Shown here piece after piece: positions 35,368-42,475 of a stretch of 64,000 bases of DNA. The position numbers and the translations under genes were made by a program. The notes under the pieces were generated by a model that was given only the letters and a program-made list of their open reading frames with translations, made no database searches and had not been told where the DNA came from. Source of the DNA: Flavobacterium sp. LHD-85 (GTDB lineage: Bacteria > Bacteroidota > Bacteroidia > Flavobacteriales > Flavobacteriaceae); the NCBI RefSeq assembly GCF_030929595.1, contig NZ_JAVFVR010000003.1:310001-374000 (forward strand), in the 5' to 3' direction. Numbering within the stretch: the stretch's first letter is position 1; each line of letters begins with the position of its first letter.

Positions 35368-35931
35368 TTACACCTTCATGATTTCGGCTTCTTTTGCAGC
35401 CAATAACTCATCAATTTTTTTGATGTAAGCGTTTGTTAAGTTTTGAACTTCTTCTTCTGCAGATTTACAGATATCTTCTGAAGTTCCTTCTTTTTCTAAT
35501 TTTTTGATATCAGTATTAGCATCTTTACGAGAGTTACGAATACCAATTTTAGCATCTTCAGCTTCAGATTTTGCTTGTTTAGCTAAATCACGACGACGCT
35601 CTTCAGTTAATGGCGGTACGCTAATGATTACCATATCTCCATTATTCATTGGGTTAAAACCAATGTTAGCGATTAAGATTGCTTTTTCAATTGCTTGCAG
35701 CATGTTTTTTTCAAATGGCTGTAATGTAATTGTTCTAGCATCTGGAACACTAATTTTAGATACTTGAGAAAGCGGCGTTGCAGATCCGTAATAATCTACA
35801 AAAACACCTCCAAGCATAGCTGGAGAAGCTTTCCCTGCACGAATATTAAGAAATTCTTTCTCTAAGTGTGCAATAGTACCATTCATTGATTCCTCAGTAC
35901 TTTCTAAAATAAAGTCTATTTCTTCAGTCAT
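35368..35931 (-). CDS. frr: Ribosome recycling factor
   Basis: 187 residues, the standard length. Signatures are ESMNGTIAHLEKEFLNIRAGKASP near the start, VDYYGSATPLSQVSKISVPDARTI, and PPLTEERRRDLAKQAKSEAEDAKIGIRN. With EF-G the protein splits post-termination ribosomes. pyrH lies 149 bases upstream on the same strand, the classic pyrH-frr order, and the pair may share a transcript ending at the terminator 20 bases downstream. Confidence 0.97.
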   Translation of the reverse strand: MTEEIDFILESTEESMNGTIAHLEKEFLNIRAGKASPAMLGGVFVDYYGSATPLSQVSKISVPDARTITLQPFEKNMLQAIEKAILIANIGFNPMNNGDMVIISVPPLTEERRRDLAKQAKSEAEDAKIGIRNSRKDANTDIKKLEKEGTSEDICKSAEEEVQNLTNAYIKKIDELLAAKEAEIMKV

Positions 35932-36080
35932 TTTGTTTAGATTTTTAGATTCTTAGAAGATAGATTTTTAGACTATAAAAATGGTTTCTTCTAATTTACT
36001 AACTAATATTATTTTGTTTTTTGATTGCCTTAAGGTTGTGAAGATTTTAGAAATTCTAACAATCTAACCATCTAAGCAAT

Positions 36081-36788
36081 CTAAATATTTACTACAGTTC
36101 CGATGTTTTCGCCTTCGCAGATTTTCAAAAGGTTTCCGATTTTATTCATATCAAAAACAACAATTGGCAACTTGTTTTCCTGGCTTAATGTAAATGCAGT
36201 TGTATCCATTACATTCAATCCTTTTTTGATTACGTCATCAAATGAGATGAAATCAAATTTTACAGCCGAAGCATTTTTCTCTGGATCTGAATCGTAAACA
36301 CCATCAACGCGAGTTCCTTTTAGGATAACATCAGCATTGATTTCGATACCTCTTAAAACTGCAGCAGTATCAGTTGTAAAATATGGATTTCCAGTTCCTG
36401 CGCCAAAAATTACAATTCTGCCTTTTTCAAGATGACGGTCAGCTCTTCTTTTAATGTATGGTTCTGCAATAGATTCCATTTTCAAAGCCGTCTGCAAACG
36501 CGTTTTCATTCCTTTATCTTCAAGAGCGCCTTGCAAAGCCATTCCGTTAATAACAGTTGCAAGCATTCCCATATAATCTCCTTGCACTCTGTCCATTCCT
36601 GAGCTTGCCCCGGCAACGCCTCTAAAAATATTTCCTCCTCCAATAACAATAGCAATTTCGACTCCTTTATCGTGAATTTGCTTAATTTCATCTGCATATT
36701 CGCCTAATCTTTTTGGGTCAATACCGTATTGTAAATCACCCATTAGGGCTTCGCCGCTAAGTTTAAGAAGAATTCTTTTATATTTCAT
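36081..36788 (-). CDS. pyrH: Uridylate kinase
   Basis: 235 residues. The amino-acid-kinase fold starts [14 protein letters not shown] and includes [32 protein letters not shown], the PyrH hallmark. It continues with [22 protein letters not shown] and the UMP-binding [16 protein letters not shown]. It phosphorylates UMP to UDP in the cytoplasm, so it works downstream of the dihydroorotase encoded at 58342. A TATATTTG -7 element lies 22 bases before the start. Confidence 0.97.
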   Translation of the reverse strand: MKYKRILLKLSGEALMGDLQYGIDPKRLGEYADEIKQIHDKGVEIAIVIGGGNIFRGVAGASSGMDRVQGDYMGMLATVINGMALQGALEDKGMKTRLQTALKMESIAEPYIKRRADRHLEKGRIVIFGAGTGNPYFTTDTAAVLRGIEINADVILKGTRVDGVYDSDPEKNASAVKFDFISFDDVIKKGLNVMDTTAFTLSQENKLPIVVFDMNKIGNLLKICEGENIGTVVNI

Positions 36789-36810
36789 GTGTGTGTTGCG
36801 TTAATTTGTG

Positions 36811-36818
36811 CAAATATA
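36811..36818 (-). promoter_or_regulatory. Candidate -7 element of pyrH-frr
   Basis: The minus strand reads TATATTTG (plus CAAATATA), an exact match to TAnnTTTG, 22 bases upstream of the pyrH start. The -33 TTG is not seen at the expected distance. Confidence 0.45.
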
Positions 36819-36982
36819 GACATATTCTGATTTTTAAAAATAATGTTTGCAAAAAATTAATTTTTGGTTGAATTTTAGATTTAAAACGGCCTTATAAGTT
36901 ATTTAATCTAAATGTGACAAATGTCATTTCTCCGTCATTTCAAAAATTCGTATTTTTATTGTATTCTAAAAATGAAACAAAT

Positions 36983-37600
36983 ATGAAAAGCATCGTGGCC
37001 AAAGCATTATTCAATAGTCATCCCTATGTTGAATACAGAAAAATAGTAACCGATTTATTGTCTGAAGGAAAATCAACAGGAAATGAACAATCTGAAAGTC
37101 TTACCAATTATTCTAAATTGAATGAAGCAAGAATGAACCGTTTGGAAAAAACGATTGTCATTTCTGATAACATTTCGACTAAACTTCAAAACTTAGACAA
37201 TCATTATATTTGGCTGGTCCTTTCTGAAGGCTGGTGTGGTGATGCAGCACAAATTCTCCCAATTTTAAATAAAATGGCTTTGGCCTCAAATAAAAAAATT
37301 GAGCTAAGAATTGCATTTCGCGATGAAAATGATGATTTGATGAATCATTATTTGACCAATGGCGGAAGAGCAATTCCAAAAGTAATCGTTATCTGCAAAG
37401 AAGCTGGAATTGTACGCGCCGATTGGGGGCCAAGACCAAAAGGAGCAACCGAATTAATGGAAAAACATAAAAGAGAAGTTGGCGCTATCAATGAAAAAAT
37501 AAAAACAGATTTACAGTTATGGTATCTGGCAGATAAAGGAATTTCGGTTCAGGAAGAGTTGGTCGAAATTATGGAAAATATCAAGTATAATCGCCTTTGA
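36983..37600 (+). CDS. Thioredoxin-like family protein
   Basis: 205 residues from the ATG at 36983 (MKSIVAKALFNSHPYVEYRK); the longer open frame from 36914 is less likely. The thioredoxin-like core carries WLVLSEGWCGDAAQILPILNKMA, where the usual CxxC is reduced to a single Cys (CGDA). RAIPKVIVI is the cis-Pro segment. The single-Cys WCGDA motif suggests a redox-relay or peroxidase-like role rather than a classic disulfide reductase. No signal peptide is visible, so it is cytoplasmic. Confidence 0.85.
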   Translation: MKSIVAKALFNSHPYVEYRKIVTDLLSEGKSTGNEQSESLTNYSKLNEARMNRLEKTIVISDNISTKLQNLDNHYIWLVLSEGWCGDAAQILPILNKMALASNKKIELRIAFRDENDDLMNHYLTNGGRAIPKVIVICKEAGIVRADWGPRPKGATELMEKHKREVGAINEKIKTDLQLWYLADKGISVQEELVEIMENIKYNRL

Positions 37601-37774
37601 TCGGATTAATGTGTTGATAAACAGATTATTTGTTAATAAAATTATCTTAAAGTCTTTTTGACTTCAATAGATTTTTGTAACTTAGTAAAAATAATCCCAC
37701 ATCTATTATAGCTTTCAGATTTACTCTTTTTATTGGTGTTTATTTAATATTTAACAATTAAAAATTACACTATT

Positions 37775-37852
37775 ATGAAAAAGTTATTCGAAAGATTTTA
37801 TGATTTCTTTTCTACATTTTTATTTGGAGGGAAGAATGTGCCTCACTATTAA
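37775..37852 (+). CDS. Possible 25-residue amphipathic peptide
   Basis: The ORF reads MKKLFERFYDFFSTFLFGG followed by KNVPHY. It is rich in Phe with spaced Lys, Arg, Asp and Glu, as in an amphipathic helix. A GAGGGAAG-like stretch lies near its 3' end, and a strong terminator begins 43 bases after the stop. It sits in a 341-base gap between two annotated genes. It could be a small membrane-active peptide, a leader peptide, or part of a small RNA; coding is not proven. Confidence 0.35.
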   Translation: MKKLFERFYDFFSTFLFGGKNVPHY

Positions 37853-37895
37853 TTTGAGATGAGTATGGAACAACATTACTTGTTTTAAGAGCTTG

Positions 37896-37930
37896 GCACA
37901 TTACTTTCTAATATGTAATGTGCTTTTTTT
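37896..37930 (+). terminator. Strong Rho-independent terminator
   Basis: GCACATTAC (37896-37904) pairs perfectly with GTAATGTGC (37915-37923), followed by a run of seven or more T. It follows the 25-codon ORF on the plus strand and lies 11 bases before the end of the opposing gene. Confidence 0.9.
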
Positions 37931-37941
37931 GAACCAAATAT

Positions 37942-38505
37942 TTAGTTTGCTTCTGATGATGAGTAATAAAAGAAATCCTGAAGAGTTATTCCAAAAGAAA
38001 TCATACCAATGCTTTTTTCATTGTGGAGTGGAAAATCATAATCACAGATTTCTGCAAAAAGAATAAAATCGTCTGAACCAATTCCGAGTTTTAATTTTTT
38101 GTACGCTCCATTTAAATCGCCGCGTCCTATGGCAAACCCTTTTCCGTAACCGGCTTGTAGCATAATTCGCGTTTCTGGTCCTACTTTTGGACTTATGCCA
38201 AGATTTAAAAAGACAGGAACAGCAACAAGTTTGTCATCCCATTTATAGTCAATACCACTGTGAAGACCTAATGTGAGCCATTTTTTGTAGTGAACTCCGT
38301 ACCCAATTTTCGAACCTAATCCGTTTGGTACAAGAAAAGCATTTGTGGATGTTGATTCTTGATCGTAATATGAATCGTTTGTGTTAGGGTTTCCAGTTAT
38401 AGAAACAGCAAAGTCAAATTGTAAGTATGTGAATTTAGCTGCCTGACTATGTATGAATGAACTAAAAAAGGTTATAAATGCAATAGTCAGTAAAATTCTC
38501 TTCAT
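37942..38505 (-). CDS. Putative outer-membrane beta-barrel protein
   Basis: 187 residues with a signal peptide (MKRILLTIAFITFFSSFIHS, then Q). The mature chain alternates hydrophobic and polar residues in strands ending in aromatic residues (GLHSGIDYKW, IMLQAGYGKGFAIG, KLGIGSDDFILFAEICDYDF, MISFGITLQDFFYY), as in small outer-membrane barrels. It lies upstream of nothing it could be coupled with; truB on the same strand starts 8 bases further upstream, so it may be the last gene of the uppP-truB transcript. Family not named. Confidence 0.7.
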   Translation of the reverse strand: MKRILLTIAFITFFSSFIHSQAAKFTYLQFDFAVSITGNPNTNDSYYDQESTSTNAFLVPNGLGSKIGYGVHYKKWLTLGLHSGIDYKWDDKLVAVPVFLNLGISPKVGPETRIMLQAGYGKGFAIGRGDLNGAYKKLKLGIGSDDFILFAEICDYDFPLHNEKSIGMISFGITLQDFFYYSSSEAN

Positions 38506-38513
38506 ACAAGGTT

Positions 38514-39209
38514 TTATTTTTTCAGGAGTTCTTCTTCAAACAAAGTAATATCAATTGCATTTTTTACATCGTAATCGCCAATTTTAGTTCGACGTAAAAC
38601 GGTTAAATGCGAACCCGAATTCATTGCTTTTCCAAAATCATAAGCTAGAGAACGAATATAAGTTCCTTTAGAACAAACTACTCTAAAATCGATTTCTGGT
38701 AATGCAATTCTTGTGATTTCAAATTCGTGAATAGTAGTTTTTCTGCTTGCAATTTCAATAGATTCTCCTGCACGCGCATGTTCGTATAAACGGACTCCGT
38801 CTTTTTTAATTGCAGAAAAAATAGGCGGTTTCTGGTCAATTTCTCCTAAAAACTGTTTTACGGTTTCGTGGATCAAAACTTCATCAATATGTTCAGTTGG
38901 AAAAGTCTGATCGATTTCGGTTTCTAGATCGTATGATGGAGTAGTGGCTCCAATGTAAAAAGTTCCAGTATATTCTTTTGCCTGACCTTGAAGTTCGGAG
39001 ATTCTTTTAGTGAATTTTCCTGTGCAGATTAATAAAAGTCCAGTTGCCAAAGGATCTAAAGTTCCTGCGTGGCCAATTTTGAACTTTTTTGGAAGCCCGA
39101 CTTTATTAATTAAAAGGTATTTTAATTTATTGACAGCTTGAAATGAACTCCATTTTAAAGGTTTGTCTATCAATAAAACCTGTCCTTCTAGATATTCTTC
39201 AGGTGTCAT
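38514..39209 (-). CDS. truB: tRNA pseudouridine(55) synthase
   Basis: 231 residues. The TruB core reads LIDKPLKWSSFQAVNKLKYL and KIGHAGTLDPLATGLLLICTGK with the catalytic Asp, then GTYIRSLAYDFG. It is shorter than the E. coli enzyme because the C-terminal PUA domain is reduced or absent, as in other Bacteroidota. It converts U55 of tRNAs to pseudouridine. It overlaps the end of uppP by one base and belongs to the ftsX-DUF3098-uppP-truB group. Confidence 0.96.
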   Translation of the reverse strand: MTPEEYLEGQVLLIDKPLKWSSFQAVNKLKYLLINKVGLPKKFKIGHAGTLDPLATGLLLICTGKFTKRISELQGQAKEYTGTFYIGATTPSYDLETEIDQTFPTEHIDEVLIHETVKQFLGEIDQKPPIFSAIKKDGVRLYEHARAGESIEIASRKTTIHEFEITRIALPEIDFRVVCSKGTYIRSLAYDFGKAMNSGSHLTVLRRTKIGDYDVKNAIDITLFEEELLKK

Positions 39210-40006
39210 TATATAATAGTAAGCGGATGAATGAAAAAGTGAATCAATAATAAAATGATTCCAGCAATGATTCGGTAATAACCAAAAACTTTAAATCCGT
39301 TTTTAGTCAAAAATCCGATGAAGGTTTTAATCGCTAGTAATGCTACAGCAAAAGCAACAATGTTTCCAATAACCAGCATGTTTACTTGGTCGTGAGATAA
39401 TTCAAAACCTGCTTTGTAATAATCGTAGCATTTTTTTGCAGTTGCGCCGAACATAGTTGGAACGGCTAAGAAAAATGAGAATTCTGCAGCAGAAGTTCTA
39501 GTCAGTTTTTGTGCCATACCTCCAACAATACTAGCACCGCTTCGAGAAACTCCAGGAATCATGGCAAGACATTGAAATAAACCAATTTTTAAAGCTTTAG
39601 CATAAGTGATTTCAGTAGAAACTTCTGGGTCATTTGGTTTGTTGAACCATTCGTCTACTTTTAGCAGAATTACACCTCCAATTAAAAGAGAAATTGCTAC
39701 AGTTACGGGATTTTCTAATAAGCCATCAATAAAATCACTTAATAATAATCCTAAAACAGCTGCAGGAATAAAAGCAACAAGAAGTTTAAAGTAAAAATCA
39801 AAAGTTTGAAAGAAACGTTTGAAGTATAAAATTATAACCGAAAGTATCGCTCCAAGCTGAATTACAATGGTGAAAAGTTTAGTGAAATCGTCATGAGCGA
39901 TTCCAAAAAAAGAAGAGGCAATAATCATATGTCCTGTAGAAGAAACAGGTAAAAATTCTGTAATTCCTTCAATAATGGCAAGAACAATAGCTTGTAGTGT
40001 ATTCAT
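39209..40006 (-). CDS. uppP: Undecaprenyl-diphosphatase (bacitracin-resistance type)
   Basis: 265 residues with about eight membrane helices. The two signature regions are present: [16 protein letters not shown] near the N-terminus and [15 protein letters not shown] in the middle. It dephosphorylates undecaprenyl pyrophosphate to recycle the carrier lipid for cell-wall synthesis. It is followed with a one-base overlap by truB and preceded by the DUF3098 and ftsX genes, a conserved order in Bacteroidota. Confidence 0.97.
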   Translation of the reverse strand: MNTLQAIVLAIIEGITEFLPVSSTGHMIIASSFFGIAHDDFTKLFTIVIQLGAILSVIILYFKRFFQTFDFYFKLLVAFIPAAVLGLLLSDFIDGLLENPVTVAISLLIGGVILLKVDEWFNKPNDPEVSTEITYAKALKIGLFQCLAMIPGVSRSGASIVGGMAQKLTRTSAAEFSFFLAVPTMFGATAKKCYDYYKAGFELSHDQVNMLVIGNIVAFAVALLAIKTFIGFLTKNGFKVFGYYRIIAGIILLLIHFFIHPLTII

Positions 40007-40045
40007 TTAGAATTTTAGATTTCAGATTTCAGATTTTAGATTGCC

Positions 40046-40067
40046 CTTCGACTTCGCTCAGGGTGAC
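40046..40067. repeat. CTTCGACTTCGCTCAG palindrome-family copy
   Basis: This is a single arm, CTTCGACTTCGCTCAGGGTG plus AC, in the 81-base gap between the DUF3098 gene and uppP. It is the best-preserved single copy of the family found at 1889, 10672 and 55234. Confidence 0.7.
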
Positions 40068-40087
40068 AAAAAATCTATAAACCTTTA

Positions 40088-40351
40088 TTATTTTGATTTT
40101 TTGAATATAGAATAAATCGTGATTCCAAAACCGATTAGGACAGTTGTTGGTGCTAAACGAATACGTCTAAAGTTAAAAATGTCTTCGTTAAAAACATTCG
40201 GATCTGTACTTCCTCCGCCAGACATTAAAATAAATCCAAGTGCAATTACAGCAATACCAATCAATAAAATTTTATAATTGATGCTGTCAAAAAGGAATTC
40301 CTGTTTTTGAACTTGTTGTTCTTCTTTATTATTGTTATTGTTGTTTTTCAT
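40088..40351 (-). CDS. DUF3098 small membrane protein
   Basis: 87 residues. A polar N-terminus rich in Asn and Gln (KNNNNNNKEEQQVQKQEF) precedes two membrane helices (about 26-44 and 62-80) around a Gly-rich loop (MSGGGSTDPNVFNEDIFNFRRI) and RLAPTTVLIGFGI. This is the DUF3098 pattern. The gene lies between ftsX and uppP as in other Bacteroidota, implying a cell-envelope role that has not been shown. Confidence 0.85.
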   Translation of the reverse strand: MKNNNNNNKEEQQVQKQEFLFDSINYKILLIGIAVIALGFILMSGGGSTDPNVFNEDIFNFRRIRLAPTTVLIGFGITIYSIFKKSK

Positions 40352-40458
40352 TTTTATCTTTTGTTAAACCAGCAAAGCTGAGTTTGTTTATTTGTAGCCT
40401 GAGCAAAAACGAAGGCGTTATAATCTAAAATCTAAAGTCTGCAATCTAAAATCAAAAA

Positions 40459-41334
40459 TTAATAAAGATCGTCAGTTCTTAAATTCAAGAAACGTTGTGT
40501 TGCAAAATGTGTGCTTACCCAAGTAATTAAAACTCCTAATCCGAAAACCGCAACCAGAACCAAACCAGTTAAAGCTTTATCTTCAAGAATTCCTAAACCA
40601 GGAAAATTAGTATCTACATATAATAAAAGCGCGATTAAAGCAATAATGGCCAAACCTGCACCAAGCATTCCAAGTTTTACACTTCGTATTACAAATGGTT
40701 TACGGATAAACGCTTTTGTAGCGCCAACCATTTGCATGGTTTTAATAATAAAACGATTTGAATGTATAGATAAACGCAATGAACTATTGATTAATAAAAC
40801 AGCAATTACAGTTAAGAAACCGCTGATAATCAAAATCCACATACTTACTTTTCTGATGTTGTCATTTACAAGATTTACCAATTGTTTGTCGTAAACAATA
40901 TCTGAAATCATAGCATTTTTGCGAAAGTTGCTTTCAATCTTAACGATGCTGTCTCTTTCTACATAATCTGCTTTTAAGTGAATATCATATGAATTCAATA
41001 ACGGATTTTCTCCCAAAAAGGTTAAGAAATCTTCTCCGATAATATCCGTGTGTTCTTTTGCTGCTTTTTCTTTGGTTACATAAACAAAAGATTTAGCAAA
41101 AGGCGCTCTTTTAAGTTCTGTATTAAATGCTTTGATAATGCTATCATTCGCTTCATTTTTGAAGAAAACTGTCATGGCGATTTTTTCTTTAAAATCGTCA
41201 GCCAATTGTTTAGAATTAATAATGAATAATCCCAGTACTCCTAAAAGGAATAAAACCAAGAATACACTTAATACTACCGAAAAATAAGAGGAAATTAACC
41301 TGCGCTTTTGAAATTTATCAAAGTTAGAACTCAT
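40459..41334 (-). CDS. ftsX: Cell-division permease FtsX
   Basis: 291 residues. One N-terminal helix (about 20-38) is followed by an extracytoplasmic domain (about 40-160) and three C-terminal helices (about 175-195, 222-245 and 255-280), the FtsX layout. The loop MVGATKAFIRKPFVIRSVKLGMLGAGLA is typical of MacB/FtsX permeases. With FtsE it forms the divisome complex that activates peptidoglycan hydrolases; ftsE is not in the window. It heads the ftsX-DUF3098-uppP-truB series. Confidence 0.92.
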   Translation of the reverse strand: MSSNFDKFQKRRLISSYFSVVLSVFLVLFLLGVLGLFIINSKQLADDFKEKIAMTVFFKNEANDSIIKAFNTELKRAPFAKSFVYVTKEKAAKEHTDIIGEDFLTFLGENPLLNSYDIHLKADYVERDSIVKIESNFRKNAMISDIVYDKQLVNLVNDNIRKVSMWILIISGFLTVIAVLLINSSLRLSIHSNRFIIKTMQMVGATKAFIRKPFVIRSVKLGMLGAGLAIIALIALLLYVDTNFPGLGILEDKALTGLVLVAVFGLGVLITWVSTHFATQRFLNLRTDDLY

Positions 41335-41483
41335 AGATACTTAAATTATGTGGTAAAAATAATAAAGAATTTCTTTATTTAAAGTTAATAACAAACTTTT
41401 ATACTTAAAAGTACGATTTAAATCTTGAATAAAAGTTTATTTAATCTCAAAGTGCGCAAGGTTTTATGTAAAGTTTCTAAACA

Positions 41484-41835
41484 AAGCTTATTTAATCTCG
41501 CAAAGTCGCGGAGTTGCAAAGTAAAAAGTATAACCACAGATTAAAAGGATTAAAGTGATTTTTTAATCGATGTGAATCCTTTAATCTTTGGCAAAAAAAT
41601 AAAACTTTGATTTTTGTACGTATTGTATTTTAAATATAGCCCGTGGTTTCAACCTCGGGTACACAATCATTGTCATACATTTGTCGCAATCTGTATTCCT
41701 GCAATTCAATCGTAGGGCGCAAATATAAATACGTTTCCCGTGGTTGAAACTACGGACTATGTTCGATAAGAAGATATTAAATTTGATTGAACAAAAACTT
41801 TGCGACTCCGCGACTTTGCGAGATTAAATAAGCTT
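41484..41835. repeat. MITE-like nested inverted-repeat element
   Basis: The 532-base gap 41335-41866 holds no gene. Terminal arms 41484-41522 and 41797-41835 are 39-bp inverted repeats with one mismatch (AAGCTTATTTAATCTCGCAA and onwards). Inside are two CCCGTGGTTnnAAC copies at 41640-41659 and 41737-41755. The element is about 352 bases, has no ORF, and looks like a non-autonomous mobile element. Confidence 0.7.
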
Positions 41836-41866
41836 AGCGACTTAGTGCCTCAGAACCTTAGAATCT

Positions 41867-42463
41867 TTATTCAACTTTATAAACTTCAATGCTTTTTAGC
41901 CAATAAACATGTCTTGGTCCAGTTCTAATGTCATTTTTGCAAATGGCAATCATTTCTCCATTTTTAATTGGTTTTCCATTTTCTTCAAAAAGAATAAAAG
42001 CATTGTCTCCTGTTGGATTATTGAAAAGTTCGGCCCACGAAAAAGTAGCTTTATAATTATCTGAAGCTCTTGTAACAATATAAAAGTTTCGATCTTTATG
42101 GTCTTCCTGTTTTATTTTGGCTTTTTCTAAAATATCTCTCAGCAAAACGCCTTTGCAGGTTTTTACTTCTCGTTTTACTTCTCCATTTTTACCTAAAATT
42201 TTGAAATTATCAATTGTGGTAACTTTCATTTTCTTCAAAGAATCGACAGTCAATTGCAACGGAAATTCTACTTCGCCTTTTACTTCAATGTAATGATTGA
42301 CTAATTTTAGACTGTCCTCAGCCGTAAGAACAGTATGTTCATGTTTCGGTTTTTCTAAAGGTTTTTCTATAGCGTTTGTTTCTTCTTTGTCTTTTTTAGA
42401 AGAATTACACATAGAGCATGAAAATGCAATTAATAGGACGAGAATGTAATTTTTAGTTTTCAT
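41867..42463 (-). CDS. Molybdopterin-binding-fold lipoprotein
   Basis: 198 residues. The signal peptide ends in a lipobox-like LIAFSC or SMC (Cys16 or Cys19), so it should be a membrane-anchored lipoprotein. The domain from about residue 60 (VEFPLQLTVDSLKKMK, then KTCKGVLLRDILEKA, ending KNDIRTGPRHVYWLKSIEVY) matches the sulfite-oxidase-type molybdopterin-binding fold. The Cys of the KTCKGV segment sits where that fold has its metal-ligand Cys. It follows the TonB-dependent receptor by 12 bases and is probably co-transcribed. Confidence 0.78.
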   Translation of the reverse strand: MKTKNYILVLLIAFSCSMCNSSKKDKEETNAIEKPLEKPKHEHTVLTAEDSLKLVNHYIEVKGEVEFPLQLTVDSLKKMKVTTIDNFKILGKNGEVKREVKTCKGVLLRDILEKAKIKQEDHKDRNFYIVTRASDNYKATFSWAELFNNPTGDNAFILFEENGKPIKNGEMIAICKNDIRTGPRHVYWLKSIEVYKVE

Positions 42464-42475
42464 AAAAGTTGTGTT

